From Flavobacterium succinicans (GTDB taxonomy: Bacteria > Bacteroidota > Bacteroidia > Flavobacteriales > Flavobacteriaceae): DNA of 64,000 bases. Shown here piece after piece: positions 1-9,750 of this stretch. Numbering within the stretch: position 1 is the first letter of the stretch; the number at the start of each line of letters is the position of its first letter. The stretch covers positions 62,001 through 126,000 of the forward strand of contig NZ_JMTM01000065.1 in the NCBI RefSeq assembly GCF_001662485.1, given 5' to 3'. Under the pieces are notes generated by a model. That model was not told where the DNA came from. It saw only the letters and a program-made list of their open reading frames with translations, and did not search any database. The position numbers were made by a program, and so were the translations under genes.

Positions 1-2
1 TT

Positions 3-386
3 TCTACACTAACTGTTTTGTTATTTGCATTTGTACCTAACAAATTTTATTTAAAAATTGCCTGGACTGTTATTTTTATATTACTAGGATCCGCACTTTC
101 ATTAACAAGGGTTGGAGTAGGTGCACATCACCCACTCGATGTTTTTACAGGTGGGATAATCGGATGTATATCGGGACTTTCAGGCGTACTCATGAGTGTA
201 AAATATAAGATTTGGACTTGGATTAATTACAAAAAATACTATCCTATTTTCATCTTACTATTTCTTATTTGTGGTGTTGTTTTGATCACGAAAATAAATG
301 CTAAAAATCTATCTATCTTTTATTTTGCTTTAGCTAGTTTGCTTTTCTCACTTTATAAAATAATTTATGTTTACACTAAAAAATAG
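3..386 (+). CDS. PAP2-family phosphatase, C-terminal part (5' end outside window)
   Basis: The reading frame is open to the left edge, so this is the last 127 residues of a longer gene; the TTG at 18 is not a convincing start. It shows the third PAP2 phosphatase motif, R-x5-H-x3-D, in TRVGVGAHHPLDV, followed by a glycine-rich membrane segment and two further hydrophobic helices. PAP2 membrane enzymes dephosphorylate lipid phosphates such as undecaprenyl pyrophosphate, phosphatidate or lipid A. The end overlaps the next gene by 20 bp, so the two are probably translated together. With a phosphoethanolamine-transferase-type enzyme as partner, a role in lipid A phosphate remodelling is a reasonable inference, but the substrate cannot be read from the sequence. 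Confidence 0.85.
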   Translation, partial: STLTVLLFAFVPNKFYLKIAWTVIFILLGSALSLTRVGVGAHHPLDVFTGGIIGCISGLSGVLMSVKYKIWTWINYKKYYPIFILLFLICGVVLITKINAKNLSIFYFALASLLFSLYKIIYVYTKK

Positions 387-1893
387 TTTAAAATCAACTC
401 ACTTTGCCTTATTATTGAGTTTTTTGAATTTCATATTCTTCCATCTGCCTTTTTTTAAATTTGTATTCAATAATATTGATTATAAAAGCTTAAACGGAAT
501 TGTTCTAATAATTAGTCTAGTCATTACGGTATTAGTTTTAAATGCTTTAGTGTTTTTATTATTGCTTTTTGTGTCTCACTACATGGCTAAAATACTCTTA
601 GTGCTATTCTTTCTGGTTAACTCGGTTGCCGTATACTTCATAAACACCTATAGTGTAATTATTGACGAAAGCATGGTTAGTAATATACTCAATACAAATT
701 TTGAAGAATCTAGTAATTATTTTTCGATAAAATTGATTATTTACTTTGTATTCCTTGGCGTTTTACCAAGCTATTACATTATAAAAGCTAAAATTATAAA
801 TGAATCCAAAAAGAAAACACTCATTACTATTAGTTTAACTTTAGTATTCATACTCTCCTTAGTATTTGCAAATGCAAGCAATTGGATGTGGATAGATAAA
901 AACTCAAAAACACTCGGCGGATTAGCAATGCCTTGGTCATACACTGTGAATATTTCTCTTTTTTACAAACATCAAAAAGAAAAGAACAAAAAGGAAATTT
1001 TATTACCCAATGCGACCATAAAAGATAATGCAAAAGCGGTGATTGTTTTAGTAATTGGAGAATCTGCAAGAAGCCAAAATTTTTCATTGTATGGATACAA
1101 AAACAATACAAATCCATTACTCTCCAAAATACCTAATTTACACCATTTTGAGGCTACTTCTACTGCAACTTATACAACTGCTGGTGTAAAAGCAATTTTA
1201 GATTATAAAAACACGGGGGATTTATATGAAATTTTACCTAACTATTTATTCAGAAATGATGTAGATGTATTCTGGAAAACAACCAACTGGGGCGAGCCTC
1301 CACTTCATATAAAAAACTATGAAAACAGAGAAATTCTAGCACCGCATTGCAAAGGCGAACCATGCAATTATGATGAAATCCTATTAACTGGACTAAGAGA
1401 ACAAATTAAATCCAGCAAAAAAAATAAAATATTAGTAGTTCTACATACAAGTACAAGTCATGGACCAACTTATAGCAAAAAATACCCCGCTTCATTTGAA
1501 ACCTTCAAGCCTGTTTGTAATAGTGTAGAATTAGGTAATTGTACCCAAAAAGAACTAATTAATGCTTATGACAATACAATTGTCTATACCGATTACATCT
1601 TATCTCAAGTAATTGGAGTATTAAAGGAATTGAAGGAATACAATAGTTCCATGATTTTCGTTTCAGACCACGGAGAATCGCTTGGCGAAAACAATCTTTA
1701 CATGCACGGCATTCCAATAGAAATTGCACCAAAAGAACAATATGAAATCCCATTTATTGTTTGGGTATCAAATGGTTCCAAACAACTAAAACCCCAACAA
1801 AAGCTAACCCAATACCACGTTTTTCATAGTGTATTAAACTTTCTAGGTGTACAAAGTCCAGTTTATGATGAAAAAATGAACATTTATAAATAA
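367..1893 (+). CDS. Phosphoethanolamine transferase, EptA/sulfatase family
   Basis: This 508-residue inner-membrane protein has about five hydrophobic helices in residues 10-170 and a periplasmic sulfatase-fold domain from about 220. Family marks are GESARSQNFSLYGY (metal ligand Glu232), the paired-cysteine stretch HCKGEPCNYDE, ELINAYDNTIVYTDY, and FVSDHGESLGE with Asp/His metal ligands near 434-437. Such enzymes move phosphoethanolamine from phosphatidylethanolamine to lipid A or other glycans and can lower polymyxin sensitivity. The nucleophile region is unusual: canonical TAVSLPCMFS is replaced by TTAGVKAILDY, leaving Thr271 (or Thr270) as the likely nucleophile. The start lies inside the PAP2 gene and suggests translational coupling. 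The exact acceptor is unknown. Confidence 0.87.
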   Translation: MFTLKNSLKSTHFALLLSFLNFIFFHLPFFKFVFNNIDYKSLNGIVLIISLVITVLVLNALVFLLLLFVSHYMAKILLVLFFLVNSVAVYFINTYSVIIDESMVSNILNTNFEESSNYFSIKLIIYFVFLGVLPSYYIIKAKIINESKKKTLITISLTLVFILSLVFANASNWMWIDKNSKTLGGLAMPWSYTVNISLFYKHQKEKNKKEILLPNATIKDNAKAVIVLVIGESARSQNFSLYGYKNNTNPLLSKIPNLHHFEATSTATYTTAGVKAILDYKNTGDLYEILPNYLFRNDVDVFWKTTNWGEPPLHIKNYENREILAPHCKGEPCNYDEILLTGLREQIKSSKKNKILVVLHTSTSHGPTYSKKYPASFETFKPVCNSVELGNCTQKELINAYDNTIVYTDYILSQVIGVLKELKEYNSSMIFVSDHGESLGENNLYMHGIPIEIAPKEQYEIPFIVWVSNGSKQLKPQQKLTQYHVFHSVLNFLGVQSPVYDEKMNIYK

Positions 1894-1928
1894 TCCATCT
1901 CTAAAAACATTTAATCAAGAAAGGCTTT

Positions 1929-2297
1929 CTAATATTGATTCGTAGTCAATAAGACTAAAGTACAAGCTACTTCTTTTTGAATACCATTTAACGCTAACAA
2001 TTGATACAATTCTGGATTTTCTGTACCTGGATTAAAGATTACTCGTTTAGGCTTAGCTTCAACTATATAATTATAATAATCTCTTTGACGGATGGGGTTT
2101 AAATATAAGGTAATGGTATCGATATTCTTTAACGGTATCGCTTTGGTTTGAATTTTAATTCCAGCCACCTCACCTGCATTTTGACCTATTGCAATTACAG
2201 CATGCCCTTTATCTACCAACATCATTATTGCTTTGTAGGCGTACTTTTCTGGTTTTGAAGTCGCTCCTAAAACTAAGGTCTTTTTATTTTTTGTCAT
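1929..2297 (-). CDS. CoA-binding (YccU-like) domain protein
   Basis: This small 122-residue protein has an N-terminal Rossmann-type turn (LVLGATSKPEKYAYKA) and the later PKRVIFNPGTENPE block typical of CoA-binding-domain proteins of the YccU type. I place the start at the ATG at 2297 (MTKNKKTL). The upstream in-frame ATG at 2351 would add 18 hydrophobic residues and would overlap a TAnnTTTG box at 2318-2325. The family is thought to bind CoA or a nucleotide through the Rossmann fold; no catalytic activity is established. It converges with the plus-strand transferase gene upstream. Confidence 0.8.
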   Translation of the reverse strand: MTKNKKTLVLGATSKPEKYAYKAIMMLVDKGHAVIAIGQNAGEVAGIKIQTKAIPLKNIDTITLYLNPIRQRDYYNYIVEAKPKRVIFNPGTENPELYQLLALNGIQKEVACTLVLLTTNQY

Positions 2298-2317
2298 TTT
2301 TATGTAAATATATAGTG

Positions 2318-2325
2318 CAAAAGTA
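2318..2325 (-). promoter_or_regulatory. Candidate -7 box for the CoA-binding protein gene
   Basis: The minus strand reads TACTTTTG, matching the Bacteroidota -7 consensus TAnnTTTG, 20 bases before the chosen ATG at 2297. I see no clear -33 TTTG at the right distance, so support rests on the -7 box alone. Confidence 0.35.
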
Positions 2326-2426
2326 GTCAAAAAAAAAGGAAGCACTTCCATTGTTTATGCTCGAAAATCGTAGCAAACAAAAACAATAAATTAACAAACG
2401 AGTAAGTTTTATCATTCCAAAAATTG

Positions 2427-2434
2427 TAGCTTTG
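2427..2434 (+). promoter_or_regulatory. Candidate -7 box for the MarC-family gene
   Basis: TAGCTTTG fits TAnnTTTG and lies 16 bases before the ATG at 2451. No good -33 TTTG is seen; the best partner is a weak AGTTTT around 2405. Confidence 0.4.
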
Positions 2435-2450
2435 TGTTAAAATTAAACCT

Positions 2451-3077
2451 ATGGAATTATTCATTTATCTTTTTGCTGCTTTGTTTTCCGTTTTAAACCC
2501 AATCGGAACAGTTCCAATTTTTGTTGGATTAACACAAAACGATGCACAATCAGAACGCAACAGGCTTTCGCTTTGGACCGCAATTAATGTATTCATCATT
2601 TTAGTAGTGTCGTATTTGGTTGGACAATATGTGCTCACTTTTTTCGGAATAAGTATAGATTCCTTAAGAATCGCTGGTGGAATAGTTATCGTAAGCTCTG
2701 GATTCTCTTTATTGTCTGGAAAATTCAATAAAAAAAGAGGAATCAACAAAAAAATTGAAAATGAAGCCCAACAAAGAAATGATATCGCTCTAACACCTTT
2801 AGCTATTCCAATGCTTGCTGGCCCGGGATCAATGTCATTATTAATAGCATTCTACAATCAACACAAATCTACCAATGAGATAATTATTTCTATTGCCGCT
2901 ATTCTTGCTATTTCAACAACCATATATATTATTTTAAGAAGTGCTCACTATTTAGCAAAAGCGCTAGGAGCCTCTGGAATTGTTGCCATTTCTCGTATCG
3001 TGGGATTTATAGTAATTGCTATTGGGATACAATATATAGTTAGCGCCTTAATCAATATCATTAAAGCTAATTTTTAA
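2451..3077 (+). CDS. MarC-family integral membrane protein
   Basis: The 208-residue protein has six hydrophobic helices and the MarC-type opening (ALFSVLNPIGTVPIFVGLT), with the second conserved block PLAIPMLAGPGSM around 120. MarC proteins are inner-membrane proteins with a LysE/NAAT-like fold. E. coli MarC was once linked to multiple antibiotic resistance, a claim later withdrawn, and the substrate is unknown. The length matches the family. The gene stands alone with its own candidate -7 box and a strong terminator right after the stop. Confidence 0.9.
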   Translation: MELFIYLFAALFSVLNPIGTVPIFVGLTQNDAQSERNRLSLWTAINVFIILVVSYLVGQYVLTFFGISIDSLRIAGGIVIVSSGFSLLSGKFNKKRGINKKIENEAQQRNDIALTPLAIPMLAGPGSMSLLIAFYNQHKSTNEIIISIAAILAISTTIYIILRSAHYLAKALGASGIVAISRIVGFIVIAIGIQYIVSALINIIKANF

Positions 3078-3122
3078 CTAAAAAAGCCAGTCAAAAATTA
3101 TTTTTGACTGGCTTTTTTAGTT
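3076..3122. terminator. Bidirectional terminator between marC-like gene and ctlX
   Basis: This is a near-perfect inverted repeat. The arms AAAAAAGCCAGTCAAAAA and its complement sit around a short loop and are flanked by A- and T-runs, so it can work in both directions for the two convergent genes. Confidence 0.85.
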
Positions 3123-3138
3123 AAAATCTTAAATCTCT

Positions 3139-4074
3139 TTAAACTCTAGGTAAGAAAATTTCAGCCATCATACAACGTGCACTTCCTCCACCACAAGCCT
3201 CAATAGTGTCCAAACTAGAACTCAAAATAGTAACATGCTCCTCTAGTTGCGTAATTTGTTTTTTAGTCAATGATTGATGAGCAGCTGCACTCATTACTAA
3301 ATATCTTCGCTCATCCGATCCTTTTACTTCGAGCATATTACCTGCAAAGTTATTCACTTGTTCTTCACTAATAAGAATCACTTGTTTATCGTCATTTTTC
3401 AAGCTATCAATTACCATTTTACGCTCTTTTTTATCATCAATGGCATCAGCACAAAGTACAGCAAAAGTTTCTCCCAAACACATCATCACATTGGTGTGAT
3501 AAATTAATTTACGCTCCATGTTTACCGTTTGAAAGGCTTCAAAAATTACAGGAGCAAAATCAAAATCTTCGCAAAACTCAATAAACAACTCTTCGTCAGC
3601 TCTTGGCGAAAGCGCACAATAAGCTTTACCATTCGCACGATCCAACAACAAACTGCCTGTTCCTTCTAAAAATATACTGTCCCTTTCAGCTTCGGTATAA
3701 TCCATTATTTCATTAATAACAAAGCCTTCATCTTCTAAAATATCCAAAATTTCCTCTCTTCGTTCTAAACGACGATTTTCGGCAAACATTGGATATAAAA
3801 CAACATCTCCATTTTCGTGAAAAGAAATCCAATTATTTGGAAAAATACTATCCGGAGTATCTGGAGTAAGCGTATCATCTACCACAATTACATTCACTCC
3901 AACCGAACGCAATTTTTTGACAAAAGTATCAAATTCTTCTTGCGCTTTGGCATTAACAGTAGCCGGTAAAAGTCCATCTAATACTTTTTGGTAATAATTA
4001 TTTACAGCTGTTTGCTCATTCATTCTGAAGGCAATTGGGCGAATCATCAAAATACAATTGGTCGTTTGTTTCAT
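3139..4074 (-). CDS. ctlX: Citrulline-utilisation hydrolase CtlX (amidinotransferase fold)
   Basis: This 311-residue member of the guanidino-group modifying superfamily has the CtlX-type N-terminus (LMIRPIAFRMNEQTAVNN), the block IFPNNWISFHENGDVVLYP and the C-terminal GGGSARCMMAEIFLP with candidate nucleophile Cys301. CtlX was named for citrulline use in Francisella, and relatives resemble dimethylarginine dimethylaminohydrolase. The cytosolic enzyme probably hydrolyses a guanidino or ureido compound. It lies 56 bp downstream of a second amidinohydrolase gene in the same direction and ends at a strong terminator, so the two probably form one unit for arginine-derived compounds. The exact substrate is inferred from the family. 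Confidence 0.85.
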   Translation of the reverse strand: MKQTTNCILMIRPIAFRMNEQTAVNNYYQKVLDGLLPATVNAKAQEEFDTFVKKLRSVGVNVIVVDDTLTPDTPDSIFPNNWISFHENGDVVLYPMFAENRRLERREEILDILEDEGFVINEIMDYTEAERDSIFLEGTGSLLLDRANGKAYCALSPRADEELFIEFCEDFDFAPVIFEAFQTVNMERKLIYHTNVMMCLGETFAVLCADAIDDKKERKMVIDSLKNDDKQVILISEEQVNNFAGNMLEVKGSDERRYLVMSAAAHQSLTKKQITQLEEHVTILSSSLDTIEACGGGSARCMMAEIFLPRV

Positions 4075-4130
4075 GTCATTTTATTGTACTAAATAGACTA
4101 AAATAGTCTGGTTATTTTTTTAATTATCCT

Positions 4131-5045
4131 TTAATCTCTAATTAATGGTAAGGTTGAACAACGCAATAATCCTTCTTGTTTAGCTATCTCAGCATAGGGA
4201 ATTTCTTCAACAATAAAATCCTTACTTCGTAACCAATTATTTAATCTAGTAAAATTCTTTTCAGAAACCACAACATTAGGAGCAATAGAGAATACATTAG
4301 AATTCATATCATACATTTCGTCTCTTGTAATATGAAACAAATTTTCCTTTCCAAAAAGATTAACCAAAAATAAATAATCAAATTCTTCTCTAAACCCATT
4401 TTTATAAATGATTCCTTTGTCGTTTCCAACAGGTTGAAAACAGCAATCTAAATGTAATGCATTATCTCGAGCTTCCAACTTTGACTTAACTAAATCAAAA
4501 TCTTTTACTATTTTTTTTGGAAACAATTGTTTAATAAATTCAACCCCTTGCCAATTTGTTCTTGCAGTTATATAATCTTTGTAATCACTTCCTTTATACG
4601 TACCAATAAAAATATAATCGTTCCAAAGCATAACATCACCTCCTTCGATATGAACTTCTTCAGGCGGTCTAACCACTTTAATTGGATTAATTTGATCAAT
4701 CACATATTGAATGGCATCCAATTCTCTTTCTCTATCCGGCAAAATATTTGATTTGATAAAAACATCATCAATAACAAATCCAATATCTCTAGCAAATATT
4801 TGATTATAATTGGGTATTAATTCTGGTCTGAGAACGGTTACATCATATTTTTGAAAAACAGAATTAAACGCCTCCATTTCAATAGTCATATCTTGTTCTT
4901 TTGGATAAGTACCTGCCAAGATATGCTCTAATGATTTTGGATCATAAGCTTCCTCTACTGTTGGAGTTGCCCCATTGCTATTTGCTAATCCTAAAATAAC
5001 CTTTCTTAATCGCGACGTTTCATTTCTTACATTTAAATCTAACAT
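4131..5045 (-). CDS. Dimethylarginine dimethylaminohydrolase / arginine-deiminase-like amidinotransferase
   Basis: The 304-residue protein has the pentein-fold signatures: FARDIGFVI (substrate-binding Asp), EVHIEGGDVM (about residue 132), HLDCCFQPVG (catalytic His) and GLLRCSTLPL near the end with candidate nucleophile Cys296. These match the amidinotransferase/DDAH group that hydrolyses or transfers guanidino groups. It precedes ctlX by 56 bp and follows citrate synthase after a terminator. The reaction (arginine deimination, dimethylarginine hydrolysis or amidino transfer) cannot be decided from motifs alone. Confidence 0.83.
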   Translation of the reverse strand: MLDLNVRNETSRLRKVILGLANSNGATPTVEEAYDPKSLEHILAGTYPKEQDMTIEMEAFNSVFQKYDVTVLRPELIPNYNQIFARDIGFVIDDVFIKSNILPDRERELDAIQYVIDQINPIKVVRPPEEVHIEGGDVMLWNDYIFIGTYKGSDYKDYITARTNWQGVEFIKQLFPKKIVKDFDLVKSKLEARDNALHLDCCFQPVGNDKGIIYKNGFREEFDYLFLVNLFGKENLFHITRDEMYDMNSNVFSIAPNVVVSEKNFTRLNNWLRSKDFIVEEIPYAEIAKQEGLLRCSTLPLIRD

Positions 5046-5070
5046 TCTAATTTCAAATTATTTTAGAACC

Positions 5071-5101
5071 AAAAAAAGCTCCACTAATTTGTGAAGCTTT
5101 T
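5071..5101 (-). terminator. Terminator downstream of gltA
   Basis: The minus-strand RNA would fold AGCTTCAC against GTGGAGCT (one G-U pair) around AAATTA, followed by seven U residues. It lies just after the citrate synthase stop and before the amidinohydrolase start. Confidence 0.75.
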
Positions 5102-5112
5102 TGCTTTTTATT

Positions 5113-6396
5113 TTATCTTTTATCTACTGTCAAAAATTCCCGTAAAGGATAACCAACATAAACTTGTCTTGGTCGGCCAATAGGCTCTTTGTTTTCTCTC
5201 ATTTCTTTCCATTGGGCAATCCAGCCTGGTAAACGACCAATAGCAAACATCACTGTAAACATATCCGTAGGAATACCTAAAGCTCTATAAATAATGCCTG
5301 AATAAAAATCAACGTTAGGATACAAACTTCTTGATTTAAAATAATCATCTTCTAAGGCTGCAACTTCTAACTTTTTAGCAATTTCAAGAATAGGATCTTC
5401 AACACCCAAAGTGGCTAAAACTTCGTCTGCTGCTTTCTTAATAATTCGGGCTCTAGGATCAAAATTCTTATAAACTCTATGACCAAATCCCATCAATCGG
5501 AATGGATCATTTTTATCTTTAGCTTTTGACAAATACTTTTCAGTATCACCACCATCTTTATGAATTTCTTCAAGCATTTCTAAAACTGCTTGATTAGCTC
5601 CTCCATGCAAAGGTCCCCACAGAGCAGAAACTCCAGCAGAAATAGACGCAAATAAACCAGCATGAGATGAACCTACCATACGCACAGTTGAGGTAGAACA
5701 GTTTTGCTCATGATCCGCATGAAGTATAAATAATTTATCTAATGCATTAACTACTACAGGATCTGCACTATAAGGCCCCGTAGGCAATTCAAACATAAGA
5801 CGCATGAAATTCTCTACATATCCTTTCGTATTATCGTAATAGTTCAATGGATACCCCATACTTTTTCTATAGGTCCAAGTAGCGATAACAAGGAATTTAC
5901 CCATTGTCTTGCATACCGCTTCATACATCTCTTTTTCGTTTTCTACATTAACCGATTTTGGGTTAAAGGCAGTTAAAGCGCTAGTCAAGGCAGACAAAAC
6001 CCCCATTGGATGAGCAGTTTTTGGAAACCCATCAATGATGTTCTTCATTTCTTCGTTTACCAAAGTATGCTTGCGAATATCATTTTCAAATTGAATTAAT
6101 TGCTCTGGCGTTGGTAATTCACCAAAAATCACTAGATAGGAAACTTCTAAAAAGTGTCCTTTTTCTGCTAAATCTTCAATCGAATACCCTCTATAGCGAA
6201 GGATTCCTAATTCGCCATCTAAAAAAGTAACTTCACTTTTACATGAACCAGAATTTTTATACCCTGGATCAATGGTAATCACTCCTGATAAATCTCTTAA
6301 TTTACTAATATCAACAGCGCCTTCATTTTCACTTCCTACTATAAACGGAAGCTCAAATTTATTGCCATCAATTTCTAACGTTGCTATTTTTGACAT
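5113..6396 (-). CDS. gltA: Citrate synthase (type II, hexameric)
   Basis: At 427 residues this matches bacterial type II citrate synthases. It catalyses oxaloacetate plus acetyl-CoA to citrate, the entry to the TCA cycle. Visible marks are LHADHEQNCSTSTVR, the catalytic His region GPLHGGANQ, the second catalytic His in MGFGHRVYKNFDPRA, and the catalytic Asp region PNVDFYSGI. The N-terminal domain with YRGYSIEDLAEKG is complete. It lies between enolase upstream and the amidinohydrolases downstream, each separated by a terminator, so it is probably monocistronic. Confidence 0.97.
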   Translation of the reverse strand: MSKIATLEIDGNKFELPFIVGSENEGAVDISKLRDLSGVITIDPGYKNSGSCKSEVTFLDGELGILRYRGYSIEDLAEKGHFLEVSYLVIFGELPTPEQLIQFENDIRKHTLVNEEMKNIIDGFPKTAHPMGVLSALTSALTAFNPKSVNVENEKEMYEAVCKTMGKFLVIATWTYRKSMGYPLNYYDNTKGYVENFMRLMFELPTGPYSADPVVVNALDKLFILHADHEQNCSTSTVRMVGSSHAGLFASISAGVSALWGPLHGGANQAVLEMLEEIHKDGGDTEKYLSKAKDKNDPFRLMGFGHRVYKNFDPRARIIKKAADEVLATLGVEDPILEIAKKLEVAALEDDYFKSRSLYPNVDFYSGIIYRALGIPTDMFTVMFAIGRLPGWIAQWKEMRENKEPIGRPRQVYVGYPLREFLTVDKR

Positions 6397-6433
6397 AATA
6401 TTATATATGGATATATTTAGATTAAATATTTCC

Positions 6434-6461
6434 CAAATCTAATGAATTTAGAACAAATTTA
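6434..6461 (-). promoter_or_regulatory. Candidate gltA promoter region with two -7 boxes
   Basis: Two minus-strand matches to TAnnTTTG are present: TAAATTTG at 6461-6454 and TAGATTTG at 6441-6434. The upstream one has a TTG at 6481-6479, 17 bases away, slightly short of the usual 19-21. Which of the two is used cannot be decided here. Confidence 0.4.
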
Positions 6462-6496
6462 AAAACGAATTCATTCACCAACTTGTTAAATGTTTA

Positions 6497-6528
6497 CAAA
6501 AAAAGCCATCTGAATAAACAGATGGCTT
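6497..6528 (-). terminator. Terminator downstream of eno
   Basis: The minus strand reads AAGCCATCTG, a short TTTATT loop, CAGATGGCTT, then a run of T. This is a perfect 10-bp stem and U-tract just past the enolase stop. Confidence 0.85.
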
Positions 6529-6549
6529 AAGCTATAAAAAAAATAATTC

Positions 6550-7878
<1,329 letters not shown>

Positions 7879-7879
7879 T

Positions 7880-7887
7880 CAAAATTA
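7880..7887 (-). promoter_or_regulatory. Candidate -7 box for eno
   Basis: The minus strand reads TAATTTTG, a match to TAnnTTTG, 37 bases before the enolase ATG. No clear -33 TTTG is found upstream, so confidence is low. Confidence 0.35.
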
Positions 7888-7953
7888 CGGAAATAAAATG
7901 ATAATGATAAATAAAGAATAGACTATATTCTATAATTTATTAACGATAACGTT

Positions 7954-9063
7954 TTAGCTTTTCGCTTTTGCAATATTCTCAATAAACTGATCAAACAGAT
8001 AAGAAGAATCATGAGGCCCTGGACTGGCTTCAGGATGATACTGAACAGAAAAGCAATTTTTATTTTTCATTCTCATACCCGCAACAGTTAAATCATTTAA
8101 GTGTAAATGTGTAATTTCCATATCAGGATGTTGTTCTAATTCTTCTTTGTTTACTGCAAAACCATGATTTTGTGATGTAATCTCACCTTTACCACTAATT
8201 AAATTAGTAACAGGATGATTAATACCACGATGCCCGTTAAACATTTTGTAAGTAGAAATCCCGTTAGCGAGAGCAATTACTTGATGTCCTAAGCAAATAC
8301 CGAACAAAGGTTTATCTTTTTCAATTATTTGTTTGGCAACAGCAATAGCACCATGCAGCGGATCTGGATCCCCAGGACCATTTGACAAAAAGAAGCCATC
8401 TGGGTTAAAAGAAGCTAATTCATCATAAGAAGCATCATAGGGATACACTTTAATATAACAATCTCTTTTTGCTAAATTTCGTAAAATATTAGTTTTTATA
8501 CCCAAATCTAATGCCGCGATTTTATATTTGGCGTTTTCATCACCATAGAAATAAGTAGTTTTTGTTGACACTTGTGAAGCCAACTCTAGTCCCTTCATAT
8601 CTGGAACTTTAGACAATGCAACTTTTAATTCTTCAATAGGGGTACCATCAGTACAAATAACTGCATTCATAGCACCATTCTCTCTAATATAAGCTACAAG
8701 TGCTCTAGTATCAACATCTGAGATGCCAATTAAATTTTGCTGTTCAAAGTAAGCCTCAAGGCTTTCCTTAGCATCTGGTCTTGAATAATTAAAGCTAAAA
8801 TTTTTACAGATTAAACCAGAAATTTTGATAGTATCTGACTCAACCTCTTTATCATTAACACCATAATTTCCTATGTGTGCATTAGTAGCTACCATTAATT
8901 GACCAAAATAAGATGGATCAGTAAAGATCTCTTGATATCCGGTCATTCCTGTATTAAAACAAACCTCACCAAAAGCGACTCCGCTAATACCAATTGATTT
9001 TCCGTAAAAAATTGTTCCATCACTAAGTAAAAGTAAAGCTTGTTGTCTAGTTGTATATTTCAT
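7954..9063 (-). CDS. carA: Carbamoyl-phosphate synthase, small (glutaminase) subunit
   Basis: This is the 369-residue glutamine-hydrolysing subunit that feeds ammonia to CarB for carbamoyl phosphate, used in pyrimidine and arginine synthesis. The N-terminal domain carries CFNTGMTGYQEIFTDPSY. The class I glutamine amidotransferase half shows GPGDPDPL, the nucleophile region FGICLGHQVIALA and the His/Glu pair in QYHPEASPGPHD. I use the ATG at 9063 (MKYTTRQQ) because the ATG at 9084 would add seven unconserved residues and would sit inside a clear -7 promoter box. carB is not adjacent. Confidence 0.96.
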   Translation of the reverse strand: MKYTTRQQALLLLSDGTIFYGKSIGISGVAFGEVCFNTGMTGYQEIFTDPSYFGQLMVATNAHIGNYGVNDKEVESDTIKISGLICKNFSFNYSRPDAKESLEAYFEQQNLIGISDVDTRALVAYIRENGAMNAVICTDGTPIEELKVALSKVPDMKGLELASQVSTKTTYFYGDENAKYKIAALDLGIKTNILRNLAKRDCYIKVYPYDASYDELASFNPDGFFLSNGPGDPDPLHGAIAVAKQIIEKDKPLFGICLGHQVIALANGISTYKMFNGHRGINHPVTNLISGKGEITSQNHGFAVNKEELEQHPDMEITHLHLNDLTVAGMRMKNKNCFSVQYHPEASPGPHDSSYLFDQFIENIAKAKS

Positions 9064-9081
9064 ATGTAGTAAAAAATTTTG

Positions 9082-9112
9082 CAAATTTAAAATTTAAAAG
9101 AAGGCGAAACAA
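9082..9112 (-). promoter_or_regulatory. carA promoter (Bacteroidota type)
   Basis: The minus strand has TTG at 9112-9110, a 20-base spacer, then TAAATTTG at 9089-9082. This fits the Bacteroidota consensus (TTTG, 19-21 bases, TAnnTTTG). Transcription would start near 9076, giving a short leader before the ATG at 9063. Confidence 0.6.
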
Positions 9113-9157
9113 TTTAAATCAACAATAAGTAAATAAAAAATGTATCAAATTAAGAAT

Positions 9158-9192
9158 CAAAAAAAAAGGATAAACTATAAATAGCTTATCCT
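9158..9192 (-). terminator. Terminator of the ribosomal superoperon after rplQ
   Basis: The minus strand reads AGGATAA, a 12-base inner part that can pair weakly, TTATCCT, then about nine T. It lies just beyond the rplQ stop and ends the 17-kb ribosomal transcript before the carA promoter. Confidence 0.8.
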
Positions 9193-9223
9193 CATTTTCT
9201 TTATCGAATGATTATTTTCATAA

Positions 9224-9712
9224 TTATTCAGCAGCCTCTGCAGTTGGTTCAGCACTCTCAGCAGGAGCCTCAGTAGCTTCTTCTGATTTTTTAGCTTTAC
9301 CACCACGACGGCTTTTTGCTTTTTTAACTTCTTTTTTACCTCCGTTATAAAGTTCGTTAAAATCAACTAGTTCGATCATTGCCATATCAGCATTATCTCC
9401 TAAACGATTTCCAACTTTAATAATACGAGTATATCCACCAGGACGGTCTCCAACTTTTGCAGCAACATCTCTGAATAAATCAGTTACAGCATATTTACTA
9501 CGTAAATAAGAGAAAACGATACGACGATTGTGAGTTGTATCAGCTTTAGATTTTGTTATAAGCGGCTCAACAAATTGTTTAAGCGCTTTGGCCTTAGCAA
9601 CAGTAGTATTAATACGTTTGTGCTCAATAAGAGAACAAGCCATATTAGCTAGCATAGATTTTCTATGTGCAGTCTGTCTGCTTAAGTGATTATTTTTTTT
9701 TCCGTGTCTCAT
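9224..9712 (-). CDS. rplQ: 50S ribosomal protein L17
   Basis: The core [12 protein letters not shown]...[13 protein letters not shown] is the highly conserved L17 start, and [15 protein letters not shown] is the conserved middle. At 162 residues it is longer than the E. coli protein (127) because of a charged Lys/Ala/Glu-rich tail from about 125, common in Bacteroidota. It is the last gene of the superoperon, 38 bp after rpoA, and is followed by a terminator. Confidence 0.98.
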   Translation of the reverse strand: MRHGKKNNHLSRQTAHRKSMLANMACSLIEHKRINTTVAKAKALKQFVEPLITKSKADTTHNRRIVFSYLRSKYAVTDLFRDVAAKVGDRPGGYTRIIKVGNRLGDNADMAMIELVDFNELYNGGKKEVKKAKSRRGGKAKKSEEATEAPAESAEPTAEAAE

Positions 9713-9750
9713 TGCTTTATGAATTTAATCACACCTTTAGGTGGATTAGA

